From Streptomyces sp. CB02058 (GTDB lineage: Bacteria > Actinomycetota > Actinomycetes > Streptomycetales > Streptomycetaceae): a DNA stretch of 64,000 bases. The position numbers and the translations under genes were made by a program. Below, one piece after another: positions 46,075-54,262 of the stretch. The DNA lies in assembly GCF_001905505.1 (NCBI RefSeq), contig NZ_LIPG01000002.1, positions 496,001 through 560,000 of the forward strand, read 5' to 3'. The notes under the pieces were generated by a model. The model saw nothing but the letters and a program-made list of their open reading frames with translations. It did no database searches and was not told where the DNA came from. Numbering within the stretch: position 1 is the first letter of the stretch; the number at the start of each line of letters is the position of its first letter.

Positions 46075-47702
46075 CCGGAAGACCTGATGTCACGGTCGTC
46101 GTGGCCGTCTACAACACCATGCCCTACCTGACGGAATGCCTGAACTCCCTCGTCGGGCAGAGCATCGGTCTCGACCGCCTGGAGGTCGTGGCGGTCGACG
46201 ACGGTTCCACCGACGGGAGCAGTGCCGAGCTCGACCGGTTCGCCGAGCGTTACCCCGGCACGGTCAAGGTCATCCACCAGGCCAACTCCGGTGGCCCCGC
46301 CGCGCCCAGCAACCGGGCGCTGGATGTGGCCACCGGCCGGTTCGTGTACTTCATAGGTTCGGACGACTACCTCGGCGAGGAAGCCCTCGCCCGCATGGTG
46401 GACTACGCGGACGAGCACGGATCCGACGTGGTCGTCGGGAAGATGGTCGGCACCAACGGCCGCTACGTGCACCAGAAGCTGTACAAGAAGAACGACCCCG
46501 ACGTCAGCCTCTACCGCTCCAGCCTGCCCTTCACGCTGGCGAACACCAAGCTCTTCCGCCGCGAGTTGGTCGAGAAGCACGGGCTGCGTTTCCCCGAGGA
46601 CCTGCCGGTCGGCAGCGATCAGCCGTTCACCATCGAGGCGTGCGTCCGGGCCCGGAAGATCTCCGTCCTCTCGGACTACACCTTCTACTACGCGGTGAAG
46701 CGGGGCGACTCCAGCAACATCACCTACCGGGCCAATCACCTGTCCCGGCTGCGCTGCACCACCGCGATCATGAAGCACACCGCCTCGCTCGTGGACGCGG
46801 GTCCCGACCGGGACGCGCTCTTCGAGCGGCACTTCACCTGGGAGATCGCCAAGCTCGTCCAGGGCGACTTCCCCGCGCTCGACGAGGACACCCGGCGCCA
46901 GGTCTGCGCGGGCATCGCGACCCTCGCCGACGAGTACCTCACCGACGGACTCAGGGACACCCTGGACGTCAAGCGGCGGGTGCGGATCTGCCTCGCGCAG
47001 GCGGGTGCCGTGGACGCGCTGGTCCGCGCCATCACCGAGGAGGCGGAGCACGGCGCCCCGCCCTTCCACCTGGAGGACGGCCGGGCCTTCGCGATGTACC
47101 CCGGCTTCCGTGACGAGGACCTCGGGCTTCCCGACCGCGTCTACGAACTGGTCGGCGAGGCCGTGCCCGGGCGTCTGGCACAGGGGACCCGGCTGGTCGA
47201 GGCCGGCTGGGACCAGACCGGTGACGACCTGCGGCTGATCCTCACCGCACGGGTCGGGGTCCTCGGTGACACCGGCTCGCTGACGGTGCGCCTCGTCCAG
47301 GGCGCGATGCCGAAGAGCGCCGACAAGCCCGGTGCGCGCCGGCTCACCGACGGGCAGGAGCCGCCGGCGTCCACGGGCGGGTTCACCCGCACCCCGGCCG
47401 AGGACGGCCGGGCGACCCTGGTGCGCGCGGACATCCCGGTCCCGGCCGAGAAGGCGAAGCGAGGCGTCCGCGTCTATGTGGACGTGGCAGGCTCGACGTA
47501 CGAGATCCCGGTGAAGACCGGCGGACGGCCGCTGCCCCTGGCCCGCCGCTGGCGGCAGGCCGTCCCGTACAGGGTCGCGGCGAACCAGAACCCCAAGGGA
47601 CGGCTCGTGATCACGACCGCGCCCCTGTGGGAGATCAAACCCGGTGCGGGCAAGCGGCTGCGCCACATGCTGTCCAGGCTGAAGAGGAAAGTAACCCGAT
47701 GA
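46071..47702 (+). CDS. TarS-like GT2 glycosyltransferase with degenerate DxD motif
   Basis: GT-A fold glycosyltransferase of 543 residues resembling TarS, which sugars ribitol-phosphate teichoic acid. VTVVVAVYNTMPYL opens the nucleotide fold, VAVDDGSTDGS binds UDP, and NSGGPAAPSNRAL, SDVVVGKMVGTNGR and ISVLSDYTFYYAVKRGD are TarS-like landmarks. The metal motif reads GSDD where TarS has DSDD, losing the first Asp, and the catalytic ED pair reads SD. The C-terminal 230 residues resemble the beta-rich trimerisation region of TarS in position. The ATG overlaps the GT4 stop (ATGA) and its own stop overlaps the dehydrogenase. It may use a different donor or act weakly. Confidence 0.85.
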   Translation: MTGRPDVTVVVAVYNTMPYLTECLNSLVGQSIGLDRLEVVAVDDGSTDGSSAELDRFAERYPGTVKVIHQANSGGPAAPSNRALDVATGRFVYFIGSDDYLGEEALARMVDYADEHGSDVVVGKMVGTNGRYVHQKLYKKNDPDVSLYRSSLPFTLANTKLFRRELVEKHGLRFPEDLPVGSDQPFTIEACVRARKISVLSDYTFYYAVKRGDSSNITYRANHLSRLRCTTAIMKHTASLVDAGPDRDALFERHFTWEIAKLVQGDFPALDEDTRRQVCAGIATLADEYLTDGLRDTLDVKRRVRICLAQAGAVDALVRAITEEAEHGAPPFHLEDGRAFAMYPGFRDEDLGLPDRVYELVGEAVPGRLAQGTRLVEAGWDQTGDDLRLILTARVGVLGDTGSLTVRLVQGAMPKSADKPGARRLTDGQEPPASTGGFTRTPAEDGRATLVRADIPVPAEKAKRGVRVYVDVAGSTYEIPVKTGGRPLPLARRWRQAVPYRVAANQNPKGRLVITTAPLWEIKPGAGKRLRHMLSRLKRKVTR

Positions 47703-48982
47703 ACATCTGTGTAGTCGCGCTCGGCAAGATCGGCCTTCCGCTCGCCGTGCAGTTCGCCGCCAAGGGCCACAAGGTCATTGGCGCCGACGTCAACGAGAAG
47801 GTCGTCGAGCTGGTCAACGCGGCCACCGAGCCGTTCCCCGGCGAGCACGACCTGGACGTCAAGCTCAAGGAGACCGTGGGCGCCGGCCTGCTCTCCGCGA
47901 CGACGGACACCACGGCCGCGGTCGCCGCGTCCGACGCCGTCGTGGTCGTCGTCCCGCTCTTCGTGGACGCCGAGGGCACGCCGGACTTCGGCTGGATGGA
48001 CGCCGCGACGAAGGCCATCGCCGCGGGCCTGAAGCCGGGCACCCTCGTCAGTTACGAGACCACCCTGCCGGTGGGCACCACGCGCACCCGCTGGGCGCCG
48101 ATGCTTGCCGAGGGTTCCGGCCTCACCCCGGGCCGCGACTTCCACCTCGTCTTCTCGCCGGAGCGCGTGCTCACCGGGCGCGTCTTCGCCGACCTGCGCC
48201 GCTACCCCAAGCTCGTCGGCGGCATCGACGAGGCGTCCTCGCAGCGCGGCGTGGAGTTCTACGAGGCCGTGCTCGACTTCGACGAGCGCGAGGACCTGGC
48301 GCGTCCGAACGGTGTCTGGGACCTCGGTACGGCGGAGGCCTCCGAGCTCGCCAAGCTCGCCGAGACCACCTACCGCGACGTCAACATCGGTCTGGCCAAC
48401 CAGTTCGCCCGGTTCGCCGACAAGAACGACATCGACGTCAAGAAGGTCATCGAGGCCTGCAACAGCCAGCCCTACAGCCACATCCACCAGCCCGGCATCG
48501 CCGTCGGCGGCCACTGCATCCCGATCTACCCGCGGATGTACCTCTGGAACGACCCCGAGGCCACCGTCGTGCGCTCGGCCCGCGAGGCCAACGCCGCGAT
48601 GCCCGAGTACTCCGTCGACCTGCTGGCCGCCGCCTACGGCGACCTGGACGGCGTCGGGGTCCTGGTGCTGGGCGCCGCCTACCGCGGTGGCGTCAAGGAG
48701 ACCGCCTTCTCCGGCGTTTTCGGTGTGGTCGAGGCGCTGAAGGCGCGCGGCGCGGTGCCGTTCGTCTCGGACCCGATGTACACGGCCGACGAGCTGACCG
48801 CGCACGGCCTCGTGCCGCACGAGGGCCAGGCCGTGACCGCCGCGATCCTCCAGGCCGACCACGCCGAGTACCGTGAGCTCGCCGCCGCCGACCTGCCGGA
48901 CGTCCGCGTCCTGGTCGACGGCCGCCGCACGACCGACCCGGCCAACTGGGCGGGCGTGCGACGCGTCGTCATCGGCGGCTGA
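47699..48982 (+). CDS. Nucleotide-sugar 6-dehydrogenase (WbpA/WecC family)
   Basis: NAD-dependent UDP-HexNAc 6-dehydrogenase, 427 residues. VVALGKIGLPLAVQFAAKGHKVIGADV is the Rossmann motif, FSPERVLTGR and SELAKLAETTYRDVNIGLANQFA are family segments, and the catalytic Cys is in AVGGHCIPIYP near residue 264. Sequence alone does not separate UDP-GlcNAc (WbpA) from UDP-ManNAc (WecC) activity. Because WbpB/E/D/I homologues surround it, UDP-GlcNAc oxidation to UDP-GlcNAcA is the better inference. The ATG at 47699 overlaps the GT2 stop by four bases (ATGA). Confidence 0.92.
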   Translation: MNICVVALGKIGLPLAVQFAAKGHKVIGADVNEKVVELVNAATEPFPGEHDLDVKLKETVGAGLLSATTDTTAAVAASDAVVVVVPLFVDAEGTPDFGWMDAATKAIAAGLKPGTLVSYETTLPVGTTRTRWAPMLAEGSGLTPGRDFHLVFSPERVLTGRVFADLRRYPKLVGGIDEASSQRGVEFYEAVLDFDEREDLARPNGVWDLGTAEASELAKLAETTYRDVNIGLANQFARFADKNDIDVKKVIEACNSQPYSHIHQPGIAVGGHCIPIYPRMYLWNDPEATVVRSAREANAAMPEYSVDLLAAAYGDLDGVGVLVLGAAYRGGVKETAFSGVFGVVEALKARGAVPFVSDPMYTADELTAHGLVPHEGQAVTAAILQADHAEYRELAAADLPDVRVLVDGRRTTDPANWAGVRRVVIGG

Positions 48983-49009
48983 CAGGTTCCGGCGCCTTCT
49001 CCGATTGGA

Positions 49010-50554
49010 ATGAGAATGACTGCAGTGAAGCGCCCAGGGCGCGTGGTCATGCTGGTGGACAACACGGTCGACGGTGACTCCCGGGTACAGAAGAGTGCCC
49101 GGGCGATGGCCGAGGCCGGCTGGGAGGTCCATCTGCTGGGGAAGGCGCCGAAGACCGGCAGGGACGAGTACGCGATAGGCCCTGCCCGGGTGCTGCGCGT
49201 TCCGCTGAAGCACCTCGTCGCCAAGAAGACGCTGCGGCTGCGGCTCCACCGGCTGCGCTACCCGCTGGCCTACACGGCGAAGAACCGTATCGAGTTCAAG
49301 CAGAACCAGATCGCGGTCGACACCGCCGAGCTGCTGGTCGGCAGCGCCGGTGACGCGGTGCGCACCGGCATCTCCCGCAAGCGCTCCACCGGGCGCAGGG
49401 TCCCGCACGTGGTGCAGCGGGCCGCGGCCAAGGCCCGGCGCTCGTTCATAGCCGCACGCGCCAGGCAGACCCCCGCGGCGCTGGACGCCCGGGTGAAGCA
49501 CGACGGCACGCTCGAGAACATCGAGGCCGTGTTCTGGACCGCGGTCATGGGCGACCGGGCGTGGCGGCGGCTCGACCCGCTGCCGTTCCGCTACGAGATC
49601 AGCTTCAGCGCCGAGCTCGACCGGCTGAAGCCCGATCTGATCCACGCCCACGACTTCCGGATGCTCGGTGTCGCCGCACGCTACGTCGCCCGGGCCCGCC
49701 GGGCGGGGCGGACCATTCGGTTCGTCTACGACGCCCATGAGTTCGTGCCGGGTCTCAACGCCCCCGGGAAGAAGTGGCTGGCGGCCCAGATCGCCTATGA
49801 GCGCGAGCACATCGGATACGCGGACGCGGTGGTCACGGTGTCCCCGGCCCTGGCCGAGATGCTCGAGGAATCGCACGGCCTGACCGAGCGCCCGGAAGTC
49901 ACGCTCAACGCCCCGCCCAAGCTCATCCCCGGTCAACGCGGCGCCTGGGCCACCGACAGCGGGGCCAAGCACGTCCGCGAGGCCTGCGGCCTGGACGACG
50001 CGACGCCGCTCGCCGTGTACTGCGGCGCGGCGGGACCGCAGCGGGGGCTGCACACCGTCGTCGAGGCGCTGCGGCACACCGGCGACCTGCACGTCGCCTT
50101 CGTGATCAACAACCTCGACGGCGCGTACGTGAAGTCGCTGCGCACGCTCGCCGAGGACATCGGCGTGGCGGACCGCATCCACCTGATGCCCTACGTGCCC
50201 TACGACGTCCTGGTGGGCTTCCTCTCCACCGCGGACGTCGGGATCCACCCCCTGCGCAAGGGCCCGGTCAACCACGAGGTCGCGCTGAGCACGAAGTTCT
50301 TCGAGTTCATGCAGGCCAGGCTGCCGGTGGCGGTCAGTGACGTGAAGGCCATGTCGGACGAGGTCACCCGCGTCGGCAACGGCGAGGTGTTCCGCTCGGA
50401 GGACGGCGAGGACCTGGCCCGAGCGGTGGGGCTCATCCTCGCGGACCGTGAGCGCTACACGGCGCCGTACGAGCAGCCGGGCATGCTGGACGAGTGGAGC
50501 TGGGAAGTGCAGACCGAGAAGTACGTCGCCCTGTACGAGCGGCTGCTGGACTGA
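49010..50554 (+). CDS. GT4-type glycosyltransferase, second of a paralogous pair
   Basis: GT-B fold glycosyltransferase of 514 residues, last gene of the plus-strand operon. RVVMLVDNTVDGDSRVQKSARAMAEAGW, LIHAHDFRMLGVAARYV, YDAHEFVPGLN, CGAAGPQRGLHTVVEAL and KFFEFMQARLPVAVSDVKAM align block for block with the enzyme at 44491, showing duplication and divergence. The middle basic segment differs most, so acceptors probably differ. The start is ATG 49010 or ATG 49016; neither has a strong ribosome site. It lies 27 bases after the dehydrogenase. A bidirectional terminator follows. Confidence 0.88.
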   Translation: MRMTAVKRPGRVVMLVDNTVDGDSRVQKSARAMAEAGWEVHLLGKAPKTGRDEYAIGPARVLRVPLKHLVAKKTLRLRLHRLRYPLAYTAKNRIEFKQNQIAVDTAELLVGSAGDAVRTGISRKRSTGRRVPHVVQRAAAKARRSFIAARARQTPAALDARVKHDGTLENIEAVFWTAVMGDRAWRRLDPLPFRYEISFSAELDRLKPDLIHAHDFRMLGVAARYVARARRAGRTIRFVYDAHEFVPGLNAPGKKWLAAQIAYEREHIGYADAVVTVSPALAEMLEESHGLTERPEVTLNAPPKLIPGQRGAWATDSGAKHVREACGLDDATPLAVYCGAAGPQRGLHTVVEALRHTGDLHVAFVINNLDGAYVKSLRTLAEDIGVADRIHLMPYVPYDVLVGFLSTADVGIHPLRKGPVNHEVALSTKFFEFMQARLPVAVSDVKAMSDEVTRVGNGEVFRSEDGEDLARAVGLILADRERYTAPYEQPGMLDEWSWEVQTEKYVALYERLLD

Positions 50555-50580
50555 CCGGTCCGTCTCCGGGAGGCGGTACG

Positions 50581-50616
50581 GCGAAGGGCCCACCCCGGCC
50601 GGGGTGGGCCCTTCGC
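50581..50616. terminator. Bidirectional terminator between converging sugar operons
   Basis: A 16-base-pair perfect stem (GCGAAGGGCCCACCCC and its complement) with loop GGCC. It lies 26 bases after the GT4 stop and 20 bases before the end of the minus-strand epimerase gene, so it serves both operons. Confidence 0.88.
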
Positions 50617-50635
50617 CGTGTCCGTGTCCGCTCGC

Positions 50636-51733
50636 TCAGGCCCGGTCGGCCAGTGCCCGCTCCATCAGCTCCACCACGCGTGCGGCGGCCGTGCCGTCGC
50701 CGTACGGAGTGCCGCGCGAGGCCGTCGGCGCGGGGCGGGCGGCCAGGGCGGCCCAGCTGTCGGGGGCCAGCTCATGAGGGTCGGGGACCAGGTGGTTCCA
50801 GCCGTCCTCCAGGGTCTCCACCCACTCCGTCTCCGGCCGCACGGTGGTACAGACGCGGTCCAGCAGGAAGGCCTCCTTCTGGAGCCCCCCGGAGTCGGTC
50901 ACCACACCGCAGGAGGCCAGGACGGCGGCCACGAGCCCCGCGTACGGCAGGGGACGGCCCACGTGCACCGAGCCCTGTGCGAGGTCGATGCCGTGCTGCT
51001 CCGCGCGCGCGACCAGACGGGGGTGCGCGAGCAGGGCCACCGGCACCGGGAGGGCGGCCAGCGCCCCCACCAGGGCGGACAGCCGCGCCGGGTCGTCCGT
51101 GTTGTCGGGGCGGTGGAGCGTGGCCAGCAGGAAGGGCTTCGACGGGTCGATCCCCTCGGGCAGCGCCGGCTGCGGATGCTCGCCCGCCAGCACGGCGTCC
51201 CGGATGCGCAGGCAGATGTCCACCATGACGTCACCCGCCAGCTCCGCCCGGGGGGCGAGGCCCTCGTCCGCCAGGTGACGCATGGCCTCCGCGGTGGGGG
51301 CCAGCAGGAGGTCGGCGCAGTGGTCGGTGAGGACCCGGTTGTGCTCCTCCGGCATCCTGCGGTTGAACGAGCGCAGGCCCGCCTCCAGATGAGCCACCGG
51401 AAGATGCTGCTTGACTGCCGAAAGCGCGCCCGCCAGCGTCGAGTTGGTGTCGCCGTACACGAGGACCCAGTCGGGCTTCTCGGCGTCCAGGACCGGGTCG
51501 AGTGCGCTCAGGACGGCCCCCGTCTGCACTCCGTGGCTCCCTGAACCGACGCCCAGATGCACATCCGGGTCGGGTATGCCGAGGCCGGAGAAGAAGACGT
51601 CCGAGAGGTCCGCGTCGTAGTGCTGTCCGGTATGGACGATCACATGACGGTGGTCCGTACCGGCGAACGCCGCGGCCACGGCCGCGAGCTTCACCAGCTG
51701 GGGGCGGGCGCCGACGATGCTGACGACTTTCAT
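50636..51733 (-). CDS. wecB: UDP-sugar 2-epimerase, WbpI/WecB family
   Basis: Non-hydrolysing UDP-HexNAc 2-epimerase, 365 residues, cytosolic. IVGARPQLVKLAAV is the opening motif, HTGQHYD and VYGDTNSTLAGALSA follow, and catalytic acids lie in LEAGLRSFNRRMPEEHNR. The SFNxxMPEExNR form is typical of WbpI-type enzymes acting on UDP-GlcNAc(3NAc)A, where classical WecB has a different GDIYSPWPEE-like block. TDSGGLQKEAF binds UDP. It would give UDP-ManNAc(3NAc)A. The ATG overlaps the upstream acyltransferase stop by four bases. If the substrate is plain UDP-GlcNAc, the product is UDP-ManNAc. Confidence 0.92.
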   Translation of the reverse strand: MKVVSIVGARPQLVKLAAVAAAFAGTDHRHVIVHTGQHYDADLSDVFFSGLGIPDPDVHLGVGSGSHGVQTGAVLSALDPVLDAEKPDWVLVYGDTNSTLAGALSAVKQHLPVAHLEAGLRSFNRRMPEEHNRVLTDHCADLLLAPTAEAMRHLADEGLAPRAELAGDVMVDICLRIRDAVLAGEHPQPALPEGIDPSKPFLLATLHRPDNTDDPARLSALVGALAALPVPVALLAHPRLVARAEQHGIDLAQGSVHVGRPLPYAGLVAAVLASCGVVTDSGGLQKEAFLLDRVCTTVRPETEWVETLEDGWNHLVPDPHELAPDSWAALAARPAPTASRGTPYGDGTAAARVVELMERALADRA

Positions 51734-52947
51734 TGGACGCTCTTCTTCTCGAGGGCGGGCGTGCCCGGGCCGGGCACGTGCGGTTCACGGGGAGTGGAGC
51801 CGTCCGGGTCCGGGGACCCGGCGGGTGCGGTGCGGCGGGCGCCGCCCGGCCCCGCGCGGCGGAGCAGGCGTTCCAGCGGATGCTCCACCCAGTGGTAGGC
51901 CACGGCGGCGACGGCCAGGCTGATGACCAGGGTCAGCAGCCAGATCCTCGCCGTTTCGAGCTGGGTGACGGGCCGGCCCAGCACGCCGAGCAGAGCCCTG
52001 ATGACGATCTCGTGGAACAGGTACCACGCGAAGGACCAGTGGCCCAGCCGGACCGACCAGGTACCGGAGAGGCCGGTCCTGCAGCCCTCCAGGTCGGCTC
52101 TGGCGGCCGCCGCGACGAGCAGGGCGAAGAGGGGCGCCGACAGCAGGTGCGAGGCGCTGTACGGGCTGTACCAGAGGCTGTCGGGGACCGCCCGCGACCA
52201 CGGCACGAGCGCGATGTGCCCGGCCACCACCAGGGCGATGGCCACGGGGAGACCGACCGGGGGCCGCCATCCCTGCTTGACCGCAAGGCCCGCCACCACG
52301 CCCAGGACGAACTGGAGGGTGCGGGTCGGAGGGAAGTAGTCGAGGGCCCAGACCCGCAGCGACGGCTCGGTGAACAGCGAGCCCGACACCCACACGGCAG
52401 CGGAGGCGAGGCAGAGCACGACCGCGCACCACGTCCTGCCGCGGGCCGACCGCAGCAGGGGCAGCATCAGCAGCAGCGGGAAGAGCAGGTAGAACCAGGC
52501 CTCGTCGCTGAGCGACCACGCGGCGGGATTCCCGCCCACGAGGTACTCGCGCCCCGGCGCCCAGGAGTTGACGAGCCCCAGGGTGGCGGCCACGCCCCGC
52601 AGGGAGAAGTCCGTCCCCAGGACGCGCCACACCGTCACGGAGACGACGGTCGAGACCGCCAGCAGGGGCCAGATCCGCGCGAAGCGGCGCCAGAGGAAGA
52701 CCGCGGCGGGCACGGTCTTCCCGTCGTACGTCCAGGCCAGCACGAAGCCGGAGAGGACGAAGAAGAAGGTCACCCCGGTGCGCCCGTACCAGGTGACGTC
52801 GCTGATCAGGGGAAGCTTCCCCGTCAGCCGGGACAGGTGGTACAGGACGACGACGAGAGCGGCCCAGAAGCGCAGGCCGGTCAGTGAGGCGAGCCGGTCA
52901 CGGGTGTCCGGACCGGTTATCCGGCTGGCCGGCATGGAGGTCACCAT
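51730..52947 (-). CDS. Membrane O-acyltransferase (Acyltransferase_3 family)
   Basis: Integral membrane acyltransferase of about 405 residues with ten helices. The first helix block has RLASLTGLRFWAALVVVLYHLSRL, with the family catalytic His in YHL, then GVTFFFVLSGFVLAWTY with the conserved Arg-free loop, and a late VRLGHWSFAWYLFHEIVIR. Such proteins O-acetylate surface polysaccharides. It sits between the N-acetyltransferase and epimerase genes of the diaminouronate pathway and is translationally coupled to the epimerase, so modification of that polymer is inferred. The start is uncertain: ATG 52947 is used; 52935 and 52998 are alternatives. Confidence 0.87.
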   Translation of the reverse strand: MVTSMPASRITGPDTRDRLASLTGLRFWAALVVVLYHLSRLTGKLPLISDVTWYGRTGVTFFFVLSGFVLAWTYDGKTVPAAVFLWRRFARIWPLLAVSTVVSVTVWRVLGTDFSLRGVAATLGLVNSWAPGREYLVGGNPAAWSLSDEAWFYLLFPLLLMLPLLRSARGRTWCAVVLCLASAAVWVSGSLFTEPSLRVWALDYFPPTRTLQFVLGVVAGLAVKQGWRPPVGLPVAIALVVAGHIALVPWSRAVPDSLWYSPYSASHLLSAPLFALLVAAAARADLEGCRTGLSGTWSVRLGHWSFAWYLFHEIVIRALLGVLGRPVTQLETARIWLLTLVISLAVAAVAYHWVEHPLERLLRRAGPGGARRTAPAGSPDPDGSTPREPHVPGPGTPALEKKSVQ

Positions 52948-53028
52948 CTTCGAGTGCGGTAGGGACGGCACAGGAGGCCTCCGGGCCCCGCGGTCCACCG
53001 CGGGGAGGCCGGACGCCGGGAAGCGGGG

Positions 53029-53640
53029 TCAGAGCGCGCGGGCGGCCCGCTCGCTCAGTACGCCGTCGGTCTCGTCGTGCAGCGCGCCCGTCTGCGGGCA
53101 CTCCCAGACGCCCGGCTCGTCCGCGCGCTCCACGAGCTTGACGCCGCTGCGGCCCACCCAGCCGATCCGGCGGGCCGGCACGCCCACGACCAGGCCGAAG
53201 TCCGGGACGTCCTTGGTGACCACCGCGCCCGCCGCGACCATGGCCCAGCGGCCGATCCGAACCGGGGCGACGCAGACGGACCGTGCGCCGAGCGAGGCGC
53301 CCTCGGCGACCTTCACGCCCACGGCTTCCCAGTCGCCGCCGCGCTTCTGCTTGCCCTCGGGGTCGACGGAGCGCGGGTTGTGGTCGTTGGTGAGGACCAC
53401 GGCGGGGCCGACGAAGACGCCGTCGCCGAGCTCCGCCGGCTCGTAGACGAGGGCGTAGTTCTGCAGCTTGACGTTGTCGCCGATCCGCACGCCCGTGCCG
53501 ACGTACGCGCCGCGGCCGACGACACAGCCCTCGCCGAGCCTGGCGCCCTCGCGGATCTGCGCGAGTTCCCAGACGCTGCTGCCGTCCCCGATCTCGGCGC
53601 TCTCGTCGACCTGGGCGGTGGGCTGGACTCTGTAGTTCAC
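53029..53640 (-). CDS. Hexapeptide-repeat N-acetyltransferase, WbpD-like
   Basis: Left-handed beta-helix acetyltransferase of 203 residues, proposed to acetylate the 3-amino group of UDP-GlcNAc(3NH2)A using acetyl-CoA. VNYRVQPTAQVDESAEIGDGSSVWELAQIREGARLGEG starts the hexapeptide coils. VKLQNYALVYEPAELGDGVFVGPAVVLTNDHNPRS is the WbpD/WlbB signature, with the catalytic His/Asn loop. MVAAGAVVTKDVPDFGLVVGVPARRIGWV is the usual C-terminal coil, and a 30-residue tail ends the protein. The GTG at 53640 has GGAAGG well placed. First gene of the minus-strand operon, divergent from rplU. Confidence 0.9.
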   Translation of the reverse strand: MNYRVQPTAQVDESAEIGDGSSVWELAQIREGARLGEGCVVGRGAYVGTGVRIGDNVKLQNYALVYEPAELGDGVFVGPAVVLTNDHNPRSVDPEGKQKRGGDWEAVGVKVAEGASLGARSVCVAPVRIGRWAMVAAGAVVTKDVPDFGLVVGVPARRIGWVGRSGVKLVERADEPGVWECPQTGALHDETDGVLSERAARAL

Positions 53641-53927
53641 GGGCTGCGCCTTCCGGGGATGCGGATGTGCGGGGAATCTTACGGTCCCCGCCGGGGCCCT
53701 CGGCCTGCCGGAGTCCGGCAGGGGCGGCGCGGTACCCGGTTTGACCCCCCGCACCCCTCCCCGTACCCTTGACCCTCGGCGTGTTTCTGTGCGCCTACCC
53801 CCTGAGCACATCCCTCCCGGTGATCCGTCCCCGGGGGAGGCCGCTCATCCTTCCGGACTGTCGTGGGCCCCGGCCTGCGCGGGCGGCTGGCATCAGGGGA
53901 TCCGTTCCGAGTGAGAGAGAGATCCGC

Positions 53928-54248
53928 GTGTACGCCATCGTGCGCAGCGGTGGTCGCCAGCACAAGGTTGCTGTCGGCGACATCGTTGAGGTTGACAAGA
54001 TTTCCACCGCCAAGGTTGGCGACACGGTCGAGCTCTCGACCCTGCTCGTTGTCGACGGCGACGCCGTGACCAGCGACCCGTGGGTGCTGGACGGCATCAA
54101 GGTCCAGGCCGAGGTCGTGGACCACCACAAGGGCGCGAAGATCGACATCCTTCGCTACAAGAACAAGACGGGCTACCGCCGCCGCCAGGGTCACCGCCAG
54201 CAGTACACGGCGATCAAGGTCACCGGCATCCCCGCGGCTGCGAAGTAA
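53928..54248 (+). CDS. rplU: 50S ribosomal protein L21
   Basis: Large-subunit ribosomal protein, 106 residues. It opens [25 protein letters not shown] and ends with [30 protein letters not shown], both diagnostic for L21. The GTG at 53928 is the family start; an in-frame ATG at 53769 would add a Pro/Arg-rich leader and is rejected. It is co-transcribed with rpmA (14 bases apart). The 287 bases upstream, up to the WbpD-like start, hold no other gene and mark the right edge of the inserted sugar block. Confidence 0.98.
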   Translation: MYAIVRSGGRQHKVAVGDIVEVDKISTAKVGDTVELSTLLVVDGDAVTSDPWVLDGIKVQAEVVDHHKGAKIDILRYKNKTGYRRRQGHRQQYTAIKVTGIPAAAK

Positions 54249-54262
54249 GGGACTGAGGAGAC

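Noticed and set aside
47474..50593. Minus-strand open frame of about 1040 codons opposite the dehydrogenase and GT4 genes
   Set aside because: It is antisense to well-supported enzymes with catalytic motifs; its composition (Val/Asp/Gly/His) is that of a codon-bias shadow.
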